DNA from: JAZKFT01 sp043760535
Lineage (GTDB): Bacteria; Bacteroidota; Bacteroidia; Chitinophagales; Chitinophagaceae
DNA: 29,490 nucleotides
Reading direction: 5' to 3'
NCBI GenBank assembly: GCA_043760535.1
Contig: JAYUOV010000250.1
Location: forward strand, 1-29,490
Numbering within the stretch: position 1 is the stretch's first letter; every line of letters starts with the position of its first letter. Of this stretch, positions 14,795 through 24,600 are shown one piece after another. The notes under the pieces were generated by a model that did no database searches, was not told the DNA's origin, and worked only from the letters and a program-made list of their open reading frames with translations. The position numbers and the translations under genes are program-made.

Positions 14795-15006
14795 AGGGAT
14801 TTTGGGCACCCGGGCGGGCTATCCGTTACAAGTCCGCAGCCGCATCTCGTTTACTCCAGCTTCGCAAATCATACACCCAATGCGGCTTTGCGGGCTTTTC
14901 ACTACTATCCCTGGTGCAGCCCCGCCACCAGTATCTACATAATGCCACTTGCACTCTTTTGCCAGGTATGCAGTACACCAATAACAAGGTAAAACGCCGC
15001 TGCTAA
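14795..15006. repeat. GC-rich nested-palindrome intergenic element
   Basis: An outer stem GGCGGGCT (14813-14820) pairs with AGCCCCGCC (14918-14926), with one bulged base. An inner stem, 14832-14845 with 14880-14895, pairs over 13-14 positions with a two-base bulge and a G-U pair, closing a 34-base loop. The GC content is well above the surroundings. The short open frames in it (14751-14942 plus and 14819-15016 minus) follow the palindrome and are not credible genes. From memory, similar blocks occur between genes in other Bacteroidota. The outer boundaries are approximate. Confidence 0.55.
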
Positions 15007-15113
15007 CACCGGCCACAATCCAGTAGCCCCTGTCGAAAAAAAAACATTACAAAAAGCCCATATATTTTATGTTTTGCAGTAGATAAGTGTACTAACGAAA
15101 ACCAGGTTTGTAA

Positions 15114-15488
15114 TCAGCAAACGGATGCAGAGCAGAAAGTAATCAATATGGCTAAAGCCGTTACTAACAATGGTATAATTGGCATTTGTAGCAAATTTCT
15201 TTTGCCAACGAGTTGCAGATACGCTATACCGGGGCCTAAAAATCTGGTGTAACCTTTTATGCTGCAAGCAGCATAACCATGTGTAGTAAAATAAATATTA
15301 CCGAAGGTATTACCCGTGTAAACAGCACCAGCTATGCCCAGTTGTTTGTACCAAGTATTAATTGTAATTGTTATTGGTAGCAGGATGAATTTTAAAGTAG
15401 TGCGGTTGTAAGCTTTATTGGCTTCTTTAGTAGTAAAACTGTTTTGCCCAAAAAAGGCGGAACAGTTTTTTTTTACAAAGGCTTTTGC
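15114..15488 (-). pseudogene. Start-less 124-codon open frame, decayed gene
   Basis: Between stops at 15489 and 15114 the minus strand is open for 124 codons with no ATG in the first 98. The translation is protein-like: SFTTKEANKAYNRTTLKFIL, then NTWYKQLGIAGAVYTGNTFG, and a hydrophobic end (MPIIPLLVTALAILITF). A second minus frame (15067-15267) continues beside it with plausible residues, so a frameshift in one decayed gene is possible. I do not recognise the family. The region upstream to 15599 shows nothing else. Confidence 0.3.
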
Positions 15489-15599
15489 CTAATTGATGAT
15501 ATCTATACTTCTTACTGGCCACTTCGCATAACCCTACAATGCATCTATCCCTAATTTGTATCACATAAGCAACTTGTTTTACCGAGTGCATTTAATATT

Positions 15600-15752
15600 G
15601 TCGTCCCAAAAAATCAAATACACCAATCGTTCCTACGGAACGAAAGCACCCATGTATCATTAATTTACTACCTACGAAACGTACCGAAGGGACGACTAGT
15701 GGGCAGTAGAATATAGTAGAGCTGGCAATTTCGTTCCGTAAGAACGTTTGGT
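15600..15752. repeat. MITE-like element with 21-bp terminal inverted repeats
   Basis: The 21 bases at 15622-15642 are repeated in inverted orientation at 15732-15752 with 19 of 21 matches. Each arm is itself a small hairpin (CGTTCC-TAC-GGAACG at 15628-15642 and CGTTC-CGTAA-GAACG at 15732-15746). A further exact pair, GTCGTCCC (15600-15607) with GGGACGAC (15689-15696), encloses the left arm. There is no ORF inside. It lies about 80 bases upstream of the sensor kinase gene. Confidence 0.6.
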
Positions 15753-15815
15753 ACCTGCTACAATTTTAAATACACCCGTTTTGCCTGTTTATCTTTAACA
15801 GCGTTAGCATTAATG

Positions 15816-15823
15816 TAACTTTG
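15816..15823 (+). promoter_or_regulatory. Likely -7 element for the sensor kinase
   Basis: TAACTTTG fits TAnnTTTG and ends 10 bases before the ATG at 15834, implying a leader of only a few bases. No TTG lies at the preferred 17-23 base spacing upstream, so support is partial. Confidence 0.35.
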
Positions 15824-15833
15824 GATCACACTT

Positions 15834-18800
15834 ATGCAAAAAAATATTCGTTTTACTTGCCTGCTTTTACTCGTTGGCACTATACTGCAAGGCCAAACAC
15901 CTAAAGTAAGCTACACCTTTCAGCATATAGGCACGCAGGATGGGCTGGCACACCGGGTGGTAAACGATATGATGCAAGACCATAAAGGGTATATATGGAT
16001 GGCTACACAAAACGGACTGCAACGATACGACGGGCAACGGTTTATGACTTGGCATAAAGTTTTTGGTGATCCGTTTTCGTTGCCATCGGATAATGTGGCT
16101 AAAATTTTTGAAGATCACGCCTTTAATATCTGGGTGGTATGCCATAACGGGGTGGCCATACTAAATACCACCAATAATCGGCTTCACCGCATACCTGTGG
16201 ATGTAGATACCTTGCTCTCAGACCTGTTGGTGTATAATTTTTTTGAAGACAGTAAAAAAAATATATGGATGGCTACAAAAGAGGCCGGTATGCTTTGGTT
16301 CAATACCAAAACCGGACATTTTGTGGCTGCCACAGCCCACATACCTGCCCACCGCTGGAAAGTGCGAAACCTTATAGAAGAACCAGCCACCGGCAATTAT
16401 TGGATAGCTACAGACAGCGGCATTGCATACGCCGATATGCAACAAAAAAAAATGTACGACTATACCAATAACCCCAAGGGGCATCCGGTGTTGGCCAATC
16501 CTAAATTTTATGGAGTGCAGGTAACAGGTATGTTTATAGATAAGTTTTTAAAACTTTGGATTACCACTTTATACCCCGAAAACAAGACTGTTAATGGCCA
16601 TTACGAATACGATCGCTACCATCTTTTTCTCAAAAAATTTGAAACCTACAAGCCTTTAAGCCCTGGTAATTTTCGCCACCACCAAGATAAATTTGGCAAT
16701 GTGTGGCTTACAGGTTCACCACCCTTTCAGGTGTGGAAACCACAAACAGATTTTTTTTACGAAGTAAATAAAGCCAATGCTTTTGGAGTGGGTTTTGATG
16801 CGGATGCCGCCACCACTTTGTGCGAAGACCGAGAAGGAAATATATGGGTGGCTACCGATAACGGCGTGTATGTTTTTAACGCCACATCGCAGCAGATTCA
16901 TATCGGCAATTTTATCAATCCAGCCACTGGCTTGCCCGCCAATCAGTATTTTAACCATTTTGCAGAACTGGCCGGTAGTAAAATATGGGCAGGCACCTGG
17001 GGTGGGGGCATTTTAGAATACGATCAGCGGCTGAACCAACAAAAGCAATATCTCTTTGGCGCCCAAAAAAACGATGCCAACTACGATTTAATCTGGAGTT
17101 TTCATCAAACAAAAGACAGCGGCCAGGTTTGGATTGGATGCCAGATGGGCAGGTTAATCATGTACGATGTAAAAACAAAAAGTTTCCGATTTTATAACGA
17201 TTCTGCCTTTGATCAGCGAACCATTAGATGTATAAAAGAAGATAACCGCGGCAACCTGTGGTTTGGTACGCAGCATGGCCTGCTGGTAAAACTGAATAAA
17301 GGTACCGGCCGTTTTATACGTTATGCAGATGATAAGTATCCTGTAATAGAAAACCTGGGTAATATAGTACGGATGGTGATAGACAAACAAAACAGGCTAT
17401 GGGCTGCTACACAATATAGTGGCCTTGTAGAAATAGATCAGCAAACAGGAAAAGTAAAAAAAGCCTATCGGTCGGATGATAACGACCTAAGCACCATTTC
17501 GGGTAATATATGCTGCGATATGCTGGAGTATAACGACAGCCTTTTGGTAGTGGCCACTACCATGGGCATTAATATTTTTAATAAACGTACCGGTACATTC
17601 GACCATGTAACAACAGCCGACGGGCTGCTAAGTAACCTGATACTGAGCCTGCAGAAAGATAACAATGGTAACCTGTGGGCTGGCACTGGCGACGGCTTTT
17701 ATAAAATTGGCTGGCCTTCTAAAAAGATAGTACGCTTTGGTAAAAAAGATGGTATGCTCAATGATGAATTTCAGATGGGTGGCCTTATGAAATTGAGCGA
17801 TGGCAAAATTATTTCGGCTACCAATAAAGACTTTGAGTGGTTTTATCCCGATAGCCTCGAAACTAGTAAAGTGGCGCCACGGGTGGAAATTACACAGGTA
17901 AAAGTGCTGAATGCAGTATTGAATATAGATTCGGTATTATATGGAAATAGTGTACTAGAACTGAGCTACAAGGAAAATTTTATGACTATCGAATTTGCGG
18001 CTCTCAGCTTTTTAAACTACGGCCGCCTTACCTACTACTGCCAGTTAGAAGGGCTGCAAGACGATTGGATTAAAACCAATAATTATCTTATATCGTCTTT
18101 TGCTAACTTAAAACCAGGGCTTTATACATACCGAGTATTTGCCGAAAACAGCGAAGGTAACCCAGGGCCTGTAAGTGCTTTCAAAATTCGCATTAACCCA
18201 CCGTGGTGGAACACCATTTGGTTCTACTGCATTTGTGGCGGCATTTTTATTGCAATCATTTATATGCTGTACCAGGTGCGGTTAAATAAAATACTGGCTA
18301 TGGAAAAAGTGCGGAATCGCATAGCCCGGGATCTGCATGATGATATGGGCAGCACCCTTAGCACCATTAATATACTAAGCGAAATGGCCAAGCGAAAAGT
18401 GCAGACAGACACCCAAAAAACCAGCGAATACATAGATAAAATAAGCGACAACAGCCAGCGGATGATGGAAGCCATGGACGATATAGTATGGAGCATAAAC
18501 CCCATTAACGATAACATGCAACGCATTGTAGCCCGTATGAGAGAGTATGCTACCAACATGCTGGAAGCCAAGGATATTGAATACCAGTTTAAGGCCGAAG
18601 AGTCGCTGAACGATATTAAAATCGATCCTGAAAAAAGGCGGGATTTGTTTCTTATTTTTAAAGAAGCGGTAAATAACCTTGCCAAATATTCGCAGTGTAC
18701 ACGGGCTCATATTGTAATAAAACTATATAGAAAAAACCTGGTGATGTTAATTGAAGATGATGGTAAAGGTTTTGATACAAAGATTGCAGATAGTGGCAAT

Positions 18801-18905
18801 GGGCTTGTAAATATGAAGAAGAGAGCTGAACTGCTGAAAGGAAGATTGGAAATAAAATCGGCACTGGGAAAAGGAGCGAGGGTGATAATGGAAGTGCCGG
18901 TGTAA
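15834..18905 (+). CDS. Two-component propeller sensor histidine kinase (HisKA_3 type)
   Basis: This 1023-residue protein has a signal peptide (about 1-20, ending LQGQ). A periplasmic double beta-propeller of Reg_prop repeats follows (about 30-690; recurring motifs such as DHKGYIWMATQNGLQRYDG, DREGNIWVATDNGVYVF and NNGNLWAGTGDGFYKI), then a Y_Y_Y domain (about 705-785) and one transmembrane helix (about 793-815). The cytoplasmic kinase has a HisKA_3 dimerisation domain with the phospho-acceptor H835 in ARDLHDDMGS. The ATPase carries an N-box around E944-N948 (KEAVNNLAKYS) and a G1 box D976-G979 (EDDGKGFD). It lacks the AraC-type regulator fused in hybrid versions and should phosphorylate a separate LuxR-type regulator, but none is adjacent. 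The signal is unknown; such proteins often sense polysaccharides. Confidence 0.93.
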   Translation: MQKNIRFTCLLLLVGTILQGQTPKVSYTFQHIGTQDGLAHRVVNDMMQDHKGYIWMATQNGLQRYDGQRFMTWHKVFGDPFSLPSDNVAKIFEDHAFNIWVVCHNGVAILNTTNNRLHRIPVDVDTLLSDLLVYNFFEDSKKNIWMATKEAGMLWFNTKTGHFVAATAHIPAHRWKVRNLIEEPATGNYWIATDSGIAYADMQQKKMYDYTNNPKGHPVLANPKFYGVQVTGMFIDKFLKLWITTLYPENKTVNGHYEYDRYHLFLKKFETYKPLSPGNFRHHQDKFGNVWLTGSPPFQVWKPQTDFFYEVNKANAFGVGFDADAATTLCEDREGNIWVATDNGVYVFNATSQQIHIGNFINPATGLPANQYFNHFAELAGSKIWAGTWGGGILEYDQRLNQQKQYLFGAQKNDANYDLIWSFHQTKDSGQVWIGCQMGRLIMYDVKTKSFRFYNDSAFDQRTIRCIKEDNRGNLWFGTQHGLLVKLNKGTGRFIRYADDKYPVIENLGNIVRMVIDKQNRLWAATQYSGLVEIDQQTGKVKKAYRSDDNDLSTISGNICCDMLEYNDSLLVVATTMGINIFNKRTGTFDHVTTADGLLSNLILSLQKDNNGNLWAGTGDGFYKIGWPSKKIVRFGKKDGMLNDEFQMGGLMKLSDGKIISATNKDFEWFYPDSLETSKVAPRVEITQVKVLNAVLNIDSVLYGNSVLELSYKENFMTIEFAALSFLNYGRLTYYCQLEGLQDDWIKTNNYLISSFANLKPGLYTYRVFAENSEGNPGPVSAFKIRINPPWWNTIWFYCICGGIFIAIIYMLYQVRLNKILAMEKVRNRIARDLHDDMGSTLSTINILSEMAKRKVQTDTQKTSEYIDKISDNSQRMMEAMDDIVWSINPINDNMQRIVARMREYATNMLEAKDIEYQFKAEESLNDIKIDPEKRRDLFLIFKEAVNNLAKYSQCTRAHIVIKLYRKNLVMLIEDDGKGFDTKIADSGNGLVNMKKRAELLKGRLEIKSALGKGARVIMEVPV

Positions 18906-19003
18906 AATGTGCAAATGAGGAAATGTGCAAATATTCAAATCATGTCTCCGAGTCGATTACGAAATATCCAGTTATCAATTGTCTATTAAAAAAATATCCA
19001 TTA
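18906..19003. repeat. Degenerate word tract between convergent genes
   Basis: The 98-base gap between the kinase and the glycosyltransferase holds near-copies of AATGTGCAAATG (18906-18941) and then ATATCCA/TTATC words (18964-19003). No terminator hairpin is visible for either gene. Confidence 0.4.
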
Positions 19004-19753
19004 TCATTCATTCACATAGCTATCTTCGGGATTGGTGCTTTGCGAATGCTGTGAGAATAATTTTTCTGTAACGATAAAGCCCTTCACCAGTTCATTACTA
19101 CAGGCATAAGCCAGTAAATTATCGGCTACATATTGAATGGGTGTTTGCAGCTTTAGCAGCTTGCCTGCGGCATGGTTTGTTATGGCATACGCATCGGTAT
19201 AATCATGAAAGCCTGCCAGTTTTAGATTGGCAGAAAATGGCCGTGGGTAAAGGTTGCGGATGGTTTTGTGCGTCCATGTAAGCCCACCAAAAAAGCGTTG
19301 GATATGATACCAGAACTGCCGGCTTCTTTTAAGAATATTTCGGTTTTCATGCCTGGAATAATCAAGGTAGAGTAGTTCCCAATCGGCAGGCAATTCAGCT
19401 ATTGCTTTCTCAAAATTTGGGAGTAAATCTTTATTCAGTTTTACATCATCTTCCAGTATCAGCACTTTGGTAAAACCCTTGGCCAGCATATCTTCGTACA
19501 CCATACGGTGGCTCCAGCTGCAGCCGAGTTGGCCGTCTCTCAAGGGCTTTTTATAGCAGTGGTTTTTTATGGCCAATGCTTCGTCATAAATGCCGATTTC
19601 TTTTAACGTGTCAATTTTAAAATCGTTTTTATCGGCACCAAAAAAGAAGGTGTAATTGAGCCCGTTCAAATCCGTTTTTATTTGCTCCTGCCTGTTGGTA
19701 GCCCGTTGCAGGGTAATGATGTAGATATGGTCGAAGAAAGTATTTAATAACAC
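19004..19753 (-). CDS. Glycosyltransferase family 25 protein
   Basis: This 249-residue protein matches GT25 (LPS biosynthesis LgtB/LpsA-type) enzymes, which add sugars, often galactose, to lipooligosaccharide or other surface glycans. The N-terminal DHIYIITLQRATNRQEQI is the usual UDP-sugar-binding start. GQLGCSWSHRMVYEDML (75-90) is the family signature, and VLILEDDVKLN (97-107) holds the acidic metal-binding EDD at 101-103. A later DAYAITNHAAGKLL segment is also typical. The cytoplasmic enzyme has no membrane helix. No other glycan genes are adjacent, so the target is unknown. A copy of the dispersed repeat lies 50 bases upstream of its start. Confidence 0.88.
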   Translation of the reverse strand: MLLNTFFDHIYIITLQRATNRQEQIKTDLNGLNYTFFFGADKNDFKIDTLKEIGIYDEALAIKNHCYKKPLRDGQLGCSWSHRMVYEDMLAKGFTKVLILEDDVKLNKDLLPNFEKAIAELPADWELLYLDYSRHENRNILKRSRQFWYHIQRFFGGLTWTHKTIRNLYPRPFSANLKLAGFHDYTDAYAITNHAAGKLLKLQTPIQYVADNLLAYACSNELVKGFIVTEKLFSQHSQSTNPEDSYVNE

Positions 19754-19803
19754 GGACGACGATTTATTATTAGTGAGAGAATGTGTGCAGTGAGGGAAGT
19801 TTA

Positions 19804-19869
19804 ATAGTAGCCGATAGTTGAACGGAGTCGCGTAATGCTACGGGATTTACAACGTTCGCCAATGTCGCT
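19804..19869 (-). repeat. Dispersed structured repeat, copy 2
   Basis: This is the reverse complement of 4421-4486 with 62 of 66 positions identical. One difference breaks the terminal pair of the inner hairpin stem. Read on the minus strand, a CGGCTTTTTT run precedes it, whereas in copy 1 a similar run follows. It lies between yifB and the GT25 gene. Confidence 0.75.
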
Positions 19870-19920
19870 TCATAGTAGTAAAAAAGCCGGGCCAATAAAA
19901 TAGCTAATTATAGAATAGAA

Positions 19921-19958
19921 AAATCGTAAATCCAAAATCACAAATTGTAAATCCAAAT
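19921..19958. repeat. Degenerate GTAAATCCAAA word tract
   Basis: Two near-copies of GTAAATCCAAA, with CACAAATTGT words between them, fill the bases immediately after the yifB stop. No gene or terminator is seen here. Confidence 0.45.
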
Positions 19959-21505
19959 TATCCTCCCCAGCCTTCTCTATCCAAACTCCGGTATTGTATC
20001 GCTTCTGCTAAATGTTCGGGCCTTATGTTTTCGGTGCCAGCAAGGTCGGCAATGGTGCGGCTAACTTTAAGAATGCGGTCGTAGGCACGGGCACTGAGGT
20101 TGAGCTTTTCCATAGCAACTTTTAACAAGTTGCTGCCGGGCTTATCCAGCACACAAACTTCTTTTAATAATTTACTGCTCATCTGTGCATTGGCATAAAT
20201 GCCTTCATGACCCTGATAGCGGATGCTTTGTATTTCTCTTGCTTTTATTACCCGTTCCCGAATGCTTTCGCTGCGTTCGTATTGTGCATCGCTGCTCAGT
20301 TCGCTAAAAGGTACGGGTGTTACTTCCACATGTAAATCGATACGATCTAGCAGCGGCCCGCTAATTTTTGCCAGGTAACGCTGTACAATACCGGGGCCGC
20401 AGGTACAGTCTTTTTCGGGGTGGTTAAAATAGCCGCAGGGGCAGGGGTTCATACTGGCTATCAGCATAAAACTAGCTGGGAAATCCAGTGATACTTTTGC
20501 CCGGCTGATAGTTACTTTTCTTTCTTCCATCGGCTGCCGCATCACTTCTAAAACGGTGCGTTTAAACTCTGGTAATTCATCTAAAAAAAGTACACCGTTA
20601 TGTGCTAAAGAAATTTCTCCCGGTTGCGGATTACTACCGCCTCCAACAAGTGCCACATCGCTAATAGTATGATGCGGCGACCGGAATGGACGCCTTGTAA
20701 TAAGGGTAGAGTTTTCCTGCAACTTACCCGCTACACTATGAATTTTTGTGGTTTCTAAAGCTTCGCCTAAACTCAGTGGCGGCAGTATGGTTGGCAGGCG
20801 TTTTGCCAGCATGGTTTTGCCTGCACCGGGCGGGCCTATCAGTATGGCATTGTGGCCACCGGCTGCCGAAATTTCCAAAGCCCTTTTAATATTTTCCTGG
20901 CCTTTTACATCGGCAAAATCTATATCGTAGCTGCTTTGTGCATGGTAAAATTCTTCTCTGGTATCCACTACGGTTTTAGGTATTACATTTTTGCCTTCAA
21001 AAAAATCGGTTACCTCGTTTAAGTGGGTAACGCCATACACTTCCAGGTCGTTTACAATGGCTGCTTCCCGGGCATTTTGTTTGGGTAAAATAAAACCTTT
21101 AAACTTTTCTTTACGTGCCTGTATGGCAATGGGCAGTGCACCTTTAATGGGTCGTAATTCACCATCTAAAGCCAGTTCGCCCATAATCACATAATCTTTT
21201 AAAGCCTCATAGTTTTCCAGTTGCTCGGTAGCACCTAGCAGGCCTATGGCAATGGGCAGATCGAAGGCGGTGCCACTTTTTCTAATGTCGGCCGGAGCCA
21301 GGTTTACCACTAGTTTGGTACGGGGCATTTTGTATCCGTTACTTTTAATGGCACTCTCCACCCGTTCCATGCTTTCCTTTACGGCACTATCTGGCAAGCC
21401 CACCAAAATAATATCTGGCTTGCCCTGATTGTTCACATCCACCTCTACGGTAATCGTTTGTGCATCCACACCAAAAACTGCACTGCCAAAGGTTTTTATC
21501 AGCAT
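19958..21505 (-). CDS. YifB/ComM-family Mg-chelatase-like AAA+ ATPase
   Basis: The 515-residue protein has an N-terminal Lon-protease-like ChlI domain (1-170, with LVVNLAPADIRKSGTAFDLP). The central AAA+ module has Walker A GPPGAGKT (224-231) and Walker B VLFLDE (305-310), with the family motif RPFRSPHHTISDVALVGGG between them. A cysteine cluster (C355, C357, C367, C369 in NPCPCGYF and DCTCGPG) suggests zinc binding, and a C-terminal Mg_chelatase_C helical domain follows. The homologue ComM is a hexameric helicase promoting branch migration during natural transformation. It appears as a single gene, with non-coding DNA on both sides. Its length and start match the family. Confidence 0.94.
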   Translation of the reverse strand: MLIKTFGSAVFGVDAQTITVEVDVNNQGKPDIILVGLPDSAVKESMERVESAIKSNGYKMPRTKLVVNLAPADIRKSGTAFDLPIAIGLLGATEQLENYEALKDYVIMGELALDGELRPIKGALPIAIQARKEKFKGFILPKQNAREAAIVNDLEVYGVTHLNEVTDFFEGKNVIPKTVVDTREEFYHAQSSYDIDFADVKGQENIKRALEISAAGGHNAILIGPPGAGKTMLAKRLPTILPPLSLGEALETTKIHSVAGKLQENSTLITRRPFRSPHHTISDVALVGGGSNPQPGEISLAHNGVLFLDELPEFKRTVLEVMRQPMEERKVTISRAKVSLDFPASFMLIASMNPCPCGYFNHPEKDCTCGPGIVQRYLAKISGPLLDRIDLHVEVTPVPFSELSSDAQYERSESIRERVIKAREIQSIRYQGHEGIYANAQMSSKLLKEVCVLDKPGSNLLKVAMEKLNLSARAYDRILKVSRTIADLAGTENIRPEHLAEAIQYRSLDREGWGG

Positions 21506-21612
21506 AAAATATAAATAACTGAATTGAAATTATTTTAAAGAAAGTTGAAAGTAAGAAAATGGCTGGAAAAGTCATTTTTAGAAATAGGGTCAGCCATATT
21601 GGTCATCATAAA

Positions 21613-21644
21613 AAAAGCCTGCCATTTTAAAATGGCAGGCTTTT
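21613..21644 (-). terminator. 32-bp perfect palindrome terminator
   Basis: AAAAGCCTGCCATTTT is followed directly by its exact complement. On the minus strand the hairpin is followed by seven Ts, 18 bases after the stop of the large secreted protein gene. This is a strong intrinsic terminator for that gene, isolating it from yifB. Confidence 0.88.
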
Positions 21645-21661
21645 GAAGTAAAGTAACAGAC

Positions 21662-24600
21662 TTATTGTTTTGTAATCTTAATGGTCTGCATTTGTGCATT
21701 ATCAAAATAACGAAGCATATAAATACCTGCTGGCAGGCCGGCCATATCTACGCTAACCTGCTGCGATTGTAGTGAAATGGTTTTCAAAAGCTTTCCTTTT
21801 ACATCCAGCAATTGTGCCTGTATTGGTGCTAATGGCTGTTCGGCAAGCCTGATTGCCAACATATTTTTTACCGGATTGGGATATACTTCCACAAAGGCAT
21901 TTACCTTATTGAGCGAAGCAGAAACAATTGGAGAATATGTTACGCTTCCTGAAATATGCTTGAGTTTAATTCTGTAATAGGTGATGCCTTTAAATGGCTG
22001 TTTGTCGCTGTAAACATAAGCAGAGGGGCGGCCATTAGCAGCCATTGTTGCCAGCAGGCTAAAAGTAACACCATCCTTACTTTTTTCTATTTCAAAACGA
22101 TCTCCGGTGGCTTCGCCTACTGTGTTCCACTCTAAGCGGTGGCGGCTGCCAGTATTAATGGCTGTAATACCTGCTAGCGAAATATCCAAAGCCGTTTGGT
22201 CTATCGTAAAAAACGAAAGGGTAGAGGAAACTTCGTTGGCCAAAATAACAATGGCATTGCCGGTGGGCGAATTAGTCGCACTTATGTAAATAATTCCTTC
22301 TGATCCGTTATCGCCACCAAAGGCAGCTACGGTACGGGTGTTTTTATAATCCACATACACCGGTTTTGCCGGGTCTGTAACATCGTACACCATGCAGCCG
22401 CCAATTCTTTCTAATGCTATAAAGGCAAATGTGCGGCCATTGATTTCGGCAATTGTTACGCCTTCTGGTTCGGGGCCTTTATCATCGCTACGATTTTTAA
22501 GGGTGTTATTGGCATTGCTGGCATTAAAAATAGCACCATACACAGAGTGTTTAGAAGTTATTAATTCCATATCATCTCCACTATCCCACACCAAAGCGCC
22601 GGTAGTGGCATTCCATATAGAAATGGATCTGGAACCATATGCATGTATTTCGTCAAAATCGCCATCGCCATCGGTATCACCAGAGGCGGTTGTAATATTT
22701 AACCGGCCTATATTGGCTTTTAACGCATCGGCATAAGGAAACACCGTTGGGTCTAAAACATAGCTAGGAGTGCTGGCTCTTATTACTTCAGAATATGCAC
22801 TATAATCTCTGGCATCGCCTTCGTTGGCTGTTACCAAATAGGTTTGTCCGGCAATAGAATAGGATGCTATTGCATCTGGCATATACACGCCCTTTACCGG
22901 CCAGTTGGCTATTTCTACTACACCGCCCTGATCGTTAATATCTAAAGCATTGCGGGTAAGGCCATGGTTTTTTGTACCCAATGGGCGTATGGCAGTTACA
23001 GTGCTGGTGGCAATATTGATGGTTACAATGGCATTGTTTTCCTGGCAGGCAACATAGGCGGTTAGCCCATCTTCAGAAAATGTGATGTATTCTGGTTCCA
23101 TATCCTTGGCTACAGAAGGGAAATTGCCCCCGAAAATGCGAAGACCCGCAGCCCTTAAAGCAACCGTGTCGTTATTATACCCGGCAAAACCTGCGGTGGT
23201 CACATTGGCCTGGGTAACTGCTGCCACACCACCCGAAATATCTACTATTGATACAGAACCTTCGGGATCCACGCTGTAGTCAGATTTGGGCTGGCCTTCG
23301 TTGGCAGTAAGTACTTTGTTGCCATCGTTTGTAAATACAATCATATCCGGCATGGCGCCTACATTTACCTGGCTAATAAAAACGCCATTGGTAGTAAAGA
23401 AAACCACCTTGCCTGCATCTTCGGGAATGGTGTTTTCAATAGCGGCGGCTACCACACCATTTTTAACGGCTATCGAATTGATATTGCCATAAGTTGCCAT
23501 TGGTATGGAGGAAATAAGTGTAGCTGCAGCAGGGTTGCTGAAGTTTACGATGTCTATTTTGGCACCAATTGAGTTGGCTATAAACAACCGCTGAGATGCA
23601 GGGTCGTGGGCTACTATTTCGGCAGAGTTGCTAGCGGGTGCACCATTGCTAAAAGAAGCAGTATGGTTGAGGGAAATGGATTGCAAAGCCGTTGGAGCTA
23701 CTTTATCATCATCGCTTATTACTACAGTAAAATGATTGGCCGAAGCAGGGGGTAATGTAATGTTAACAGGGTTCACAAACCGAACAATAAAATACTCTGC
23801 ATTTTCTGGCAGGGCATCGTTATTGATGGTGATTACAATAGTGTCTCTAACATTGTTGGCATTGGCCGCCCAGTTAAATTGCAGCGAAGTAGGTAACGTA
23901 ATATCGCTACCTGTGGTGGTGGTGGATATGGGTAACAATTCTATGTCGATAGATGATGGCAATGCGCCTCCACCTGCCAGAATAGCAATGATATTTACGG
24001 TAGTGCTGTTTTCTGTAACACTTGTTTTAATTGTGGTAAAACTTACACTGGCATTAGTGGGTGTGTAAGGTGGTGTTGGGTATACGCCCGGCGTAGCTCT
24101 TATAACCCCAACAACCGGCTGGGGCTTTACCGGATTTTGAGGCGCTATCCAGTTGCTGCCAAGGTTATTGTCATTGGTTGCGGCGTTCAGTTCAAACGAA
24201 TAGCCATACACACCAATGGGCGCTGTGGGCCAGCCATTAGTACCTACAAAATAAGATACACTGTCCACAACCTGGTTAAGCGAATTGCGGATGACCAATA
24301 TATCGTCTGAAGATCCAAGGCCATTAAGAATGGTGTAAACTGGAGATATATTTAAGCTGGTAGCAGCGGTAGCTGGTGCTGTTGCAAATGTAGCTATGGC
24401 ACCGGCTGCAAGGCTCACTTCGGGAAAATTACCTGTAGTTCCATTGGTCCATTTAAGGCCACCAAGATTAAAGGCCGTAGTACCGGCATTGTACACTTCT
24501 ACACTTTCAATATCGTTAGGCGAATGGATGATTTCTGTAATAACAAGGTTGGGTAAAGAGCCATTAAAAACAGTATTGAAATTGGTATTGGCCATGGTAT

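Noticed and set aside
14751..15016. Two small open frames (plus 14751-14942, minus 14819-15016) as genes
   Set aside because: Both lie in the nested GC-rich palindrome, have biased Cys/Arg/Gly-rich composition caused by it, and lack any promoter or family similarity.
15067..15267. Minus-strand 66-codon frame as an independent gene
   Set aside because: It overlaps a longer and more protein-like frame; it starts at an arbitrary internal Met and is better seen as part of a frameshifted remnant.
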